From the NCBI GenBank assembly GCA_019096195.1, contig JAGTXK010000075.1:186001-250000 (forward strand): a stretch of DNA of 64,000 bases, given 5' to 3'. Every line of letters begins with the position of its first letter. Position 1 is the stretch's first letter. The position numbers were made by a program, and so were the translations under genes. The DNA comes from Boletus sp. NGJ. Lineage: Eukaryota > Basidiomycota > Agaricomycetes > Boletales > Boletaceae. This document shows, piece by piece, positions 23,650 to 33,272 of the stretch. The notes beneath the pieces are model-generated. The model did not search any database, had not been told where the DNA came from, and saw only the letters and a program-made list of their open reading frames with translations.

Positions 23650-24307
23650 GTCCCAAATACTTGTGATACTATGATAAGAGGTTCGTGAAGCTGAGGCTGT
23701 AGCAGTCTATGTGTAGGTTCATCATCGGATTACAGTAAGCTAGAACTTAGAATCCCGACGCCGTTCTCAGGCTCAAGTTTATTATTGGATAGTACATATC
23801 AGCTAGATTGTTGTCTACAACAAGGTTTCAAGTTGTTCAACGGTTCAGCTTGACTGTTCCATTCATTACTCCACTTGTGTGAAACAAGCGGCCGGCGCTG
23901 CCGGCGAAGACCTTGCTTGCAATCGAGACACGCGCTTGTCTCTGTTCCACAACACGTTTAGAGGGACCCAAAATATTCATTCGGACAGTGAGCAACCATC
24001 GACTGTAAGCATACGCGTACAACACAACGGACCCATTCGAAATAGTACGCGACTCAGCCTAACGGGATAAGAATTTACATCGCTCGAGCAAGAATTTCTA
24101 TCGGAAAATGCACAGTTTACACACCAAACTAACAATCAATCAATTAATTTTCTATTTGTACATGTAGACGTTTTGCACACGAAGCCAACTGGGAGACCTT
24201 GGCAAGCAAGGTGATGCTGATAACTCTTACACATCAATCAAGCTTCTAGCCATACTACCTTTGGCACACATCTGAAAGGTGGTATGTAATGTTATCGCTA
24301 GACGACT
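23650..24307. other. Intergenic region upstream of the BTB gene
   Basis: About 660 bases, AT-rich toward 24120-24150 (AATCAATCAATTAATT). It probably holds the BTB promoter. A minus-strand frame at 23837-24025 contains a mitochondrial-presequence-like GRLFHTS but no gene could be built around it. Confidence 0.4.
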
Positions 24308-25031
24308 CTACCGCAGGCCTTCGAGAATTATGATTGGAGGATGGCTGGTAAAAAAAAGGAAATTTACAGCATGGACCTGAGCTATGCTGAATACAGTCAC
24401 CCAAAAGGTGCCATTTTGGCTTGCTAAACCCAGTCCCAGATTGTAGATATCAGGCTCTAGAGATGTCACTGACCATGTGGGACAGGTCATGGAGTGTTCC
24501 CATACTGTACTAATCGTTTTGGCATCTCGGGGCTGTATCTGACATACTGCACTGCCCAATCTCAAAGGAATCGAGATAAAAATCCCTGGGACTGTGAGAG
24601 GAACAGCAGTCACTCAGCTGAGTAAACAAAGTACTTGAGATTTCAATGGGAATAATTCAGCAATGGAAGGAGTCTGAGGCTTGTAACCATGATGAACACT
24701 GCTTGGAAGCAGACTGTGCTTGTCTGGTGATCTATTGACCCATTACCTTAAGTTGAGATTCAGGCTCATTTTGACTGAGTTGAGCTGATATCAGGCTGGT
24801 AAGCTGGAGGCTTGAATCTTTGTACCCACTCCTTGTCTGGAAAAATGGACAAGAACTTGCAAAGAAAACAAAGGTGTTGGTCCAAGTGAGAAAGTAGAGG
24901 AGACGCGCAGATGACATTCGCTGTTGTTCAGTAGTAAATGTTCTCGCATCCATAAAGTATTTCTTGATGCCATCAACCAATACAGTTGACATGTGTTCTA
25001 GATCTGTGACTGAGCCTAGTTTGTTGTGCAT
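24308..25031 (-). CDS. Hypothetical protein, possible two-exon gene
   Basis: Two minus-strand frames, 24732-25031 and 24308-24613, could be exons of one gene. The first gives MHNKLGSVTDLEHMSTVLV and then an aromatic-rich stretch (LYFLTWTNTFVFFASS). The second gives VPGIFISIPLRLGSAVCQI, a middle part with TCPTWSVTSLEPDIYNLG, and a hydrophobic end. Composition is protein-like, but no domain is recognised and the joining intron is not proven. The start codon lies about 70 bp outside the left end of the pogo-like element. It could be a host gene or part of another old repeat. Confidence 0.3.
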
Positions 25032-26465
25032 ATGGAATTGACGTGGCTACGATTATTTAATAAAAATGTCATGTTAATGTGGGTACGGATAAGATGATAT
25101 ACAGTTGACTATCTCATAATGCATAACATCAGGGAGTCCCCTTGATTATGCATAACAAGATTCTATGCATGAGCATATTGTCACACTGAGTGTGACCATG
25201 GTGACCATGACATGCTACAGGTGTAACCCGGCCAAGGAGACTCATAATTACCATATGTCGACAGTTTAGAACATGAGATCCAATGTAGTATGAGTATGCC
25301 AGAAGTATCATAGTTAGTATCTAATGAGACTCAGACTGTGTGTTATCACTAGCAGAGTGAATAATGTAATGATTGAGTGTAACCTGCCCACAAGTCTTGA
25401 AAGATTCCATTCTGAGGTGGGCGGAGATGCATTGAAGCTGATGCTGCATTGTGGAAAGGTCAAGGTGGTCAGCGTCAGCATATTGCAGGCATAGAGTGTT
25501 GAACTGAGCACAGAGAGTGAGTGCTTGCTGTGGTGGCATCTGTGATTCAGGTTCGAGCTCAGAATCATCTTCATCGTCACCATCCAGCTAGGGCTGACTC
25601 TCCAGATTGTTCTTCATGTTCCTTTTCACTTCTGTGATGATGTCATTGTCACCACCAGGGTACCAGAATGGTGAATCACCAACTTCCATTTCTACTGCAG
25701 GATTGAGAAGGTCATCAAGTGTTGGGTGGGTTCCTCGGATGTGCTTGAGTCCATGGAGGTTGTCAACAGCTTGCATGAGTTCTTTCTCAACTCAATCGAG
25801 TTTGGGAAGTAGTAGCTGGGTTGAGGGTTGAGTGGGAAGTGTTCTGGGGGGCCTGATAGTGAGGTGACTTTTTTTCAGAGTCTCAATGGCAGCAGTGGCA
25901 GCGCAGACATCGTCTTCACACTGGAAGACCTTGTCGAACACAGCTTTCCATTGTGGAAAGCTAAATCGGTCACCAAGGTGCGCAGAAAGCTTCTCTTCAG
26001 TTTCAGGCAAGGTTGTCATGCCGTTTGCAAACGCCGTGACAATTTCCCATGCAGCTGGGTCTGTGAGTGTGGTGGAGGGGGCTGTGCATGTAGAATTGCT
26101 AGATCAATGCCACCAGTATGAATCTCTGAATTCTAAGCTGAAAATGGTCCAAAACGTATGATAGCTCAGGCTGAAATGCATGTTTCCAACAGTTCCTGAT
26201 GGTCTCAGAACTGATGTTAGCCCATGCCTCTTTTGCCATTGTCATGACTTCCAGCAAGTTGATCTTGTAGATGTCGTTCTCTCCAGCCTCATCGAGTTCA
26301 ACCACATGTTGACAAAATGCATGTCGATAGTGTGCCTTGAAGCAATGAATGATGCCAGTGTCGAGTGGCTGTACAAATGAAGTCATATTTGGAGCAAATG
26401 ATTCCAGGCGGATATTGGTAGGCTTGTAGGAGATGGTGTGGCCTGCAAAGTTGTTGAGCCAAAGG

Positions 26466-27546
26466 TGAAATGATCACCGATTATACCACCTATTTATTAG
26501 CACCCCCACCTACACTTTTGTACCACCTACAGACGATACACTCGCCTACCCTCACCCAACCTCCATCCTAGCCTAACCCCACATACACCTAGAGTAGTCA
26601 CTCATCATATCCTCCCTCATACGATACACCACACAACCACATACACCTACGTACACTTTCATTAGCAGTACACTCGTCATACCTGTTACACTACGACACC
26701 AAGCAGCCTCACGGCTAAACCCCGGCTTCATGGCCACAAGCAAGGCCTGCACGCCTATAAACTATGCCTCTCCTTGTGGACCTACCTGATGCAGCGCTCG
26801 GTAGCCACATCACGTGACATAACGCCGTACGATGACAATAACCCCTTTGTCATGTATACACTCATTACACGCACGTCACCCTGTAGACAGTACCTGACGC
26901 AGTGCTCGGTACGCTACACAAGTACTAATCAGGAGCTTGCCTCCAGATCCTCGACTCCCCCACTCGACCTCCGATCCCCGGCTTACACCATAGATCATCC
27001 CTCGCGCCGCCAAGTACTAATCAAGCCCACGCTAGATTAACCCAAGTACTGATCAGGTGAACATCAGATCACAACCCCTAGACATAGACAAGACCCGATC
27101 TATCACCCGATACGATCTCGTCTCGATACCAGATCCAACAATCACCCTATGCGATGCCTCACGCATCACCTTTTCATTTCCTCTCTTGTCTCCATTCCTA
27201 TCTATTAGTTCCCCTTTAGATATATCACACATAGCCACGCCTAGAGCACTCTGGACTACATTTCACTTACATGCGCATACCGCATGCATCTCATTCCATC
27301 GCTTCCCCCTTTTCGCCATTGGACACTAACATTTCCTCGTTCCTGTGATGTCATACCTGGTACCCTACGATGTCATAGCATAGCACGGTCCATGCACCAC
27401 TATCGGTAGTATATAAGTAGCCGGTAGAATACCCTGTTTCGCTTAGTCTTGAAATTGCCTTTCTCTCTGTCACATATTGCTTTAGTTAGCAATGCTTCAG
27501 ATATTGGGTTTAGGTTCTTTCTTTCGTCCATTGCAAGTTCCTTTCA
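26466..27546 (+). mobile_element. Solo LTR A (1,081 bp) with AAAGG target duplication
   Basis: The unit begins TGAAATGATCACC and ends GTTCCTTTCA, so it has the TG...CA termini of an LTR, with TGAAA/TTTCA as the terminal inverted repeat. AAAGG occurs at both flanks (26461-26465 and 27547-27551), a 5-bp target duplication typical of LTR retrotransposon integration. A TATA-type sequence (GTATATAAGTAG) lies at about 27409-27420, 125 bp before the end, in the + direction. There is no coding capacity, primer-binding site or polypurine tract next to it, so it is a solo LTR left by LTR-LTR recombination. It interrupts the pogo transposase within the DDE domain. Confidence 0.85.
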
Positions 27547-28316
27547 AAAGGCAAACCTTTCGATTCTGATCATGAAAAATTTTGCCATAGTATTTGATCC
27601 ACCTGTGTCCGAGTCCTATGTTAGAATTCAACACAGACCATTAGTAAAAGTTGGAGCTCACTGTTCAAACAGCTCTGCTGTCATCCATGCTGTTTTATTG
27701 TTATGATACCAGAAGCCATGTTGCTCTGGCATTTTGTTTCAAAAACAGTGTGGGCGTTTCGACTTGCCAATGAAAAAGACGGGCCATTTCTCAGTGCCAG
27801 TCGCATTGCACATGAATCTGACAGTGATGCAGGTTTTATTTGCCTTCTTTCCTGGTATCTGTTTCATCCCAAGACCATGATCTGGCGGTGCACTGATGTA
27901 AACATGTCCAAATCAGTGTTGCGAATTTGACTGAAACTCATTGAAAACTCTTTACCATCCAAACAATCCAGATTCATCAAAATTAAGATGATCTTCAGGG
28001 GAATATTCTGTATAAATATTCTGAATCCTCTCTCGTTCTTTTGCAACAGTGAAAGGAACTTGCAATGGACGAAAGAAAGAACCTACAATGGCTCAAAAAA
28101 GTGTCCCAATGTTTGGCTATTTTGCAAAGACTTGACATTTGCAAAAGAACCAAAGGATATTAGCCCTAACCCTTGCTGGGCCATTGATAGCCCTAATCCT
28201 TGCCCTGAAGATGAGCCCTTAGTCATGTGAGTTGGTTGTCATGGCACTGAGATATAGCCATATTAAAGTGACATGTCATTGGGACACTTTTTTGAGCAAC
28301 ATTTCTATTCTTCAAT

Positions 28317-30423
28317 TTAGTACTTTGTATACCCTCCCTTTGCTTTTATCACTGCCTCTAGTCTTCTAGGCATACTCTCTATCAATCCTTGACACTCCTC
28401 AACCTCTATCTTCCCCCACTCCACTTCAATTCTCTCCCAAAGCTCCCATACTCCTTTTGGTGGTGTTGTATAGCTATTGAGTTTTTTTTTGAGGATTTGC
28501 CAGAGATGTTCAATGGGATTAAGGTCTGGAGATTGTGCTGGCCAGTCAAGAAGCTTGATCCCTTGAGATTCCAGCCACTCCTTGGCTCTTTTAGAGGTGT
28601 GCTTGGGGTCATTATCTTGTTGAAAGATAATGCTCTCTTCAGGAATTCCAGAATTTTCCATGGAAGGAAGCAGATTACCCTCCAAAATGGAGACATACTG
28701 CTCAGCATTCATCCTCCCTTCAACCTCTGCAAGAACCCCCACTCCACTCCAACTCATGCATCCCCAAACCATCAAGGAACCTCCTCCAAACTTTACTGTT
28801 CCCTGAACTTCCTTGTCTTGCAAAGACTTTCCTGCCAATTTCCATACATACATACTTCCATCTGACCCAATCCTGTTGATCTTGGTTTCATCTGACCATA
28901 TAACCCTAGTCCAGTCCTCCACAGTCCAATGTTGGTGCTTGAGAGCAAAGGCTAGCCTATGTTGCCTATGCTTCACAGACAAGATGAAAGGAACTTGCAA
29001 CAAACAGAAGAAAGAAGCCTAAACCTAATATCTGAAGCATTGCTAACTAAAGCAATATGCGACAGAGAGAAAGGCAATTTCAAGGTTAGGGAAACATGGT
29101 ACTCTACCGGCTACTTACATACTACCGATAGTGGCGCACGGACCGTGCTATGCTATGACGTTGTAGGGTACTGGGTATGACATCACAGGAACGAGGAATT
29201 GTCAGTGTCCAATGGCAAAAGAGAGAAACGATGGAATGAGATGCGTGTGGTATACGCATGTAAGTGAAATGGTAGTCCAGAATGCTCTAGGTGTGGCTAC
29301 GTGTGATATGTCTAAGGGAGCTGATAAATAGAAATGGAAGTGAGAAGGAAATGAAAGGCTGATGCATAGGGCATCGCATGGGGTGATCGTTGGATCTGGT
29401 ATCGAGACGAGATCGTATCGGGTGATAGATCAGGTCTTGTCTAGGTCTTGTGATCTGACGTCTGCCTGATCAGTACTTGGGTTAATCTAGCGTGGGCTTG
29501 ATTAGTACTTGGTGGCGGTATCATGGGATAGCGTCAGGTGTGATCTATGGCGTGGGCCAGGGATCGGGGCGAGCGGGGAGTTGGGGATCTGGAGGCGAGC
29601 TCCTGATTAGTACTTGCGTAGTGTACCAAGCTCTGCGTCAGGTACTGTCTATGGGGGGCGTGCGTGTAACGAGCGTATACGTGACAGAGGGGTTTCTGTC
29701 ATCGTACAGCGTGTTATGTCACGTGGTGTGGCTACCGAGCGCTGCGTCAGGTAGGTCCACGGGGGAGGGCGTAGTTTATAGGCGTGCGGGCCTTGCTTGT
29801 GGCTGTGAAGCCGGGGTTTAGCCATGAGGCTACTTGGTGTCGTAGTGTAACGGATACGACTAGGGTACGACTAGTGAAAGTGTACGTGGGTGTATTCGGT
29901 GGTGTGGTGTGTCGTATGGGGGAGGATACGGTGAGTGACTACTCTAGGTGTGTGCGTGGTGAGGCTAGGATGGAGGTTGGTGGGAGTAGGCGAGTGTATC
30001 GTCTGTAGGTAGTGTGGAAGTGTAGGTGGGAGTGCTAATAAATAGGTGAAACAGTCTGTGATCGTTTCACAAGAGTGGCTTCTTTTTTTTGACTACAGCC
30101 TTGAGAGATGCAGACTTGAGAACATTCCTAACAGTTTAAGCAGAGATAGGAAAAGAGAGAGCAGAATTGATGAGATGGGTAGCCTGGACAGCATTTTCAA
30201 TTTTGCCAGAGGTAATACTAGAGACAATTCTCCTTTTATCAGTAGGAGAAAGTTTAGAAGGACATCCTAATTTGATGTTTTCCTTGCCTGGGTGGATCTC
30301 CTTGATAACCCTGGCCACAGTAGACTTCCCCAGACCAGTTTGGAATGATATTTGCCTAGTAGAAAGGCCAGATTCAGAGAGAAAAAGAATATTGGCTCTA
30401 GCAGAGGAGGGAGTGGATTTCAT
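28317..30423 (-). pseudogene. Tc1/mariner DD34E transposase, interrupted
   Basis: The N-terminal part from the ATG at 30423 has paired HTH features (LSESGLSTRQISFQTGLGKS, HPGKENIKLGCPSKLS). The catalytic domain at 28317-29000 has IWSDETKINR (first Asp), IFQQDNDPKHTSKRAKEW (second Asp) and SPDLNPIEHLWQILKKKL. The Glu of the last motif lies 34 residues after the second Asp, giving DD34E. Two lesions are visible: a TAA in place of an expected Gln codon just after ...LSFPISA (about 30135), and the LTR B insertion at 28985-30069. Across LTR B the frame continues without loss (KKKKPLL before, SVKHRQHRLAF after), so the insertion is recent relative to decay. The end GGYTKY and stop are at 28317. Confidence 0.85.
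28985..30069 (-). mobile_element. Solo LTR B (1,085 bp) with CAAGA target duplication
   Basis: This is a third member of the LTR family, inverted relative to A. It starts (plus strand) TGAAAGGAACTTGC at 28985 and ends ...GATCGTTTCA at 30069. CAAGA flanks both sides (28980-28984 and 30070-30074). Internal short repeats include CTGATYAGTACTTG (about 29467, 29498, 29607) and the motif GCTGCGTCAGGTA or close variants, giving the U3-like part a repetitive character. No internal retrotransposon sequence is attached. It is the youngest layer of the stack. Confidence 0.86.
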
Positions 30424-31109
30424 AATGAAGTAGGGTTGGCTGAATGGTATCTCTGCTCTTTATACCATTTGGAGTTATGTAAGTGACATAATCAGACAGA
30501 GTTGAAGCACAGCATCCATCAGAACCTTATGTTATTTACTAAATGATAGTTGATAATATCAGGGTCAAATAAGTGTCGCAATGACATATCCTTTTAATAT
30601 GGCTATAACTCAGTACCATGACAACCAACTCACATGACTAAGGGCTCATCTTCAGGGCAAGGATTAGGGCTATCAATGGCCCAGCAAGGGTTAGGGCTAA
30701 TACCTTTTGGTTCTTTTGCAAATGTCAAGTCTTTGCAAAATAGTCAAACATTGGGACACTTTTTTGAGCCACTGTAGACCCGATATCTGAAGCGTTGCTA
30801 ACCAAAGCAATATGCGACAGAGAGAAAGGCAATTTCAAGGCTAGGATGAAACATGGTACTCTACCGGCTACTTATATACTGCCGATAGTGGCACACAGAC
30901 CGTGCTGTGCTATGACGTCATGGGCACTGGATATGACATCACAGGAACGGGAAAGTGTTAGTGTCCAATAGCGAAAGAGAGAAACGATGGAATGAGATGC
31001 GTGTGGTATACGCATGTGAGTGAAATGTAGTCTGGGGCGTTCTAGGCATGGCTATGTGTGATAGGGACAAAAGGGGAGACAGAGAGGTGAAATAGAAAGG
31101 AGGAATCTA

Positions 31110-31823
31110 AGTAGAGGGCTTCTGGAGGGTTCCAGGGGTGGTTCTGGTCAGGATGCTTGGAATACTTGGAATGCTCGGAATGGTTCTGGTCGGGAACTCG
31201 GGTGGTCAGAGCGTTTGGAATATGTACCCTGATAAATAGCTTGTTGATCAAGCTGTCATATCCCGTGTAATTCGACAAGTCCAACTCCGGCACTCTGTCC
31301 ATAACTCCGGCACGTTCTCCCTTGGAGTACATCCTCATACCCTTGGACTTGTAACACTCTCACTAGAGTATTCATACTTCTCCTTTCGTACATAACCTAT
31401 GCTTGTTCATCCGTCCTAGTCCCACCTTATAGTTGTCTCCAATCCAGTATCTGTCTCACTTAGGAGCACTGCTCTGGCGAGGTCCCATCTCTGTCCTGTT
31501 ACTCATTACACCTTATGAACTCCGTTACTAATACCTTCATTCCAATCGTATATAAACCCTCTGTACTACTCCTGTAAAGTCAGTTCGAATATCAACTCTG
31601 AACACTCCTCCTGTCTCCCGTCTGAGTCTCGACAACTCACTCCGACCCTCTGCTTGACTTGACGTTCGACTACGTCGAGTCCAAACCTCTGATCCTCCTA
31701 CATCTTCGAAATCCAGGACATCAGACTCAAGCAAGAGCACACCACATAAAGTGAAGCCAAGTCCCGACACCCTCAAGTAACTCCGGTCCTTCAGAGTTTC
31801 ATCGGAGTTGTCCATTCTTAACA
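31110..31823 (-). mobile_element. Fragment of a second, unrelated LTR family (D) within LTR C
   Basis: Between a match to LTR C ending near 31105 and another starting at CTAGC (31824) lies about 714 bp without similarity to LTRs A and B. On the minus strand it begins TGTTAAGAATGGACAACTCC, a typical LTR start, and carries GGTTTATATACGATTGG, a TATA-like box, about 270 bp in. The other boundary is not clear. About 135 bp of LTR C is missing here, so this is an insertion plus deletion, or a recombinant. Confidence 0.45.
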
Positions 31824-33272
31824 CTAGCATTGCTTGATCAGTACTTGGGGCGGTACACGGTGGATGATCAATGGCGTGAGCCAGGGATTGAGGATCAAGC
31901 GAAAGAGTCGAGGATCTGGAGGCAGACTCCTGATTAGTACTTGTGTAGTGTACCGAGTGCTGCGTCAGGTACGGTCTATGGGCCTTGTGTGGATACCAAG
32001 CGCTGCTTCAGGTATGCCCATGGGATGTTGTAGTTTAGAGGCGTGCAGGCCTATGCTTGTGGTGTTGAATGCCAGGGTTAGCCATGAGGCTCCTTGGTGT
32101 CGTAGTGTAATGGGTACAGCAAGAGTACTACCAGTGAAGGCATATATGGGTGTAGTCAGTTGTGTGGTATGTCGTATGAGGGAGGATACAACAAGTGGCT
32201 ACTCTAGGTGTGTGCAGGGTAGGGCTAGGATGGAGTTTGGTTGGTGTAGGCGAATGTATCATCTATAGGTGGTGCGAGAGTGTAGTGGGGGTGCTAATAG
32301 ATAATAGGTATCAACGGTGAACATTTCAAACAGCCTCTATATCTACAGATCCAGCTTCTCCGTGCCTATGGAATTCTTTTAAATTGTACCTGGAATGTTC
32401 ATTGCCAGTGATTTTGAAGCTAAAGCATGTGGTGGAAAAAACATACGTTCGACAAAAGTTGGTTACCCATCCGTTGGATTGCAGTCTCTCTTCCTTCGGA
32501 ACATCTAATGCATTCTCAAACTTCCTGCATTTCGTGACCAGCATTTCTCCAGTGACATGCTCGCCTTTCTCCTGCATGTGTTTGACCCACTTGAACAAGG
32601 CTTTCTTCAACATCAGGCCATGTCACAACACGGACTCGCTTTGCTGACAATGCAGTTGGATTTGACTCCAAGCGCATTTGGTCCTCATCTCACCCTTTCT
32701 TGGATAGGTGACGAGAAGGACTGGATTGATTAAAGATAAGAGCACCTTCCTTTCTTGTTGCAAAGTGTTTGACAATGTCTGCCTGGGAGATTGGCTGATT
32801 GCTATCATAATAGGCGACATGACGTCAAGCCAATCATGGAGTGTGGGATTGTTGCAGGCATACTTGGCTGGAGGGATAGCAGATGTCTTGCCTGGGAGGC
32901 TTGTTTTTTGAGGCTGAGATGGGCAGTTGTATGGATTATGCTTTGGGTGAGGCTTTTGCACTTTTTCCTTGGGTTCCAGTGGCATTGGGACGTGTTCAAA
33001 GTCAAAATTTCCACTTGTTTTCCACGTAATGGACCCTGCTCATGCATAACCTCCCCGTTTTTCCTCATATGATAATGCATAACCCCCAAAATGTATTATT
33101 GATTATCCAATATCATGTTTTATGCATAATTCCCCCTGCACCGAGTCGGGGAGTTTCTCTGGCTATGCATAATGAAATTTTATGCACGATGAGGTCATGC
33201 ATTATGAGATAGTCAACTGTACGCCAAAGCGGTATGTGGCTGTGCTCAAGTTAGCTTTCGCGTCGAGTCTCG

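Larger units (their letters stand above)
28086..30774 (-). mobile_element. Tc1/mariner (DD34E) element inside LTR C
   Basis: The ends are CAATGGCTCAAAAAAGTG and, inverted, CAGTGGCTCAAAAAAGTG, with TA on both sides (28084-28085 and 30775-30776). Comparison with LTR A gives the empty site: A reads GAACCTAAACCC, whereas LTR C reads GAACCTA[element]TAGACCC. The terminal inverted repeats are long, about 210-225 bp and well over 90 percent alike by eye. The transposase reads on the minus strand and is interrupted by LTR B. Confidence 0.88.
28050..32328 (-). mobile_element. Solo LTR C, split by later insertions, AACAG target duplication
   Basis: This is the same LTR family as A, in the opposite orientation. 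It starts (plus strand) TGAAAGGAACTTGC at 28050 and ends ...GAACATTTCA at 32328. AACAG is present on both sides (28045-28049 and 32329-32333). The pogo transposase reads IEAV before the LTR and AKERERIQ after it, confirming a clean insertion. The LTR is interrupted at 28084-30776 by the mariner element. Part of it is replaced around 31110-31823 by an unrelated LTR-like piece. Confidence 0.82.
25321..33089 (-). pseudogene. CENP-B/pogo-type transposase, broken
   Basis: The pieces follow in order on the minus strand. Near 32960-32340 there is a psq/CENP-B-type HTH (LHDWLDV..., QADIVKHFATRKEGAL, SQSSLSRHL-like) and a Tc5-type HTH (WVKHMQEKGEHVTGEMLV, KCRKFENALDV, NGWVTNFCRTYGL-like), ending HRHGEAGSVDIEAV. 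After LTR C the frame resumes at 28044 with AKERERIQNIYTEYSPED, NFDESGLF (first catalytic Asp), ATGTEKWPVFFIGKSKRPHC and HGFWYHNNKTAWMTAELFEQ. After LTR A it resumes at 26460 with WLNNFAGHTISYKPTNIRLE and VQPLDTGIIHCFKAHYRHAF. The C-terminal part ends at 25321. Beyond the two insertions, frame changes near 32.9 kb and stop codons near 27.75 kb and 27.93 kb also disable it. Confidence 0.8.
25102..33219 (-). mobile_element. Pogo-like DNA transposon, carrier of a nested stack
   Basis: Both ends carry the inverted repeat CAGTTGACTATCTCATAAT followed by GCAT (25102-25124 and the complement at 33197-33219), flanked on each side by TA (25100-25101, 33220-33221). TA duplication and a CAGT terminus are the signature of the Tc1/mariner/pogo superfamily. 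Inside each end the octamer TTATGCAT recurs several times as a subterminal repeat. The transposase gene reads on the minus strand and is broken by LTR insertions at 26466-27546 and 28050-32328. Removing those and one copy of each target duplication leaves an element of about 2.75 kb, a usual size for fungal pogo/Fot-type elements. Confidence 0.85.

Noticed and set aside
23837-24025. Minus-strand frame with a mitochondrial-presequence-like GRLFHTS
   Set aside because: Only 62 codons, no downstream exon chain and no recognisable mature protein.
26466-30069. A single DNA transposon with ~1 kb terminal inverted repeats (26466-27546 against 28985-30069)
   Set aside because: Each arm has its own different 5-bp target duplication (AAAGG and CAAGA) and interrupts a different transposase gene, so they are independent LTR insertions.
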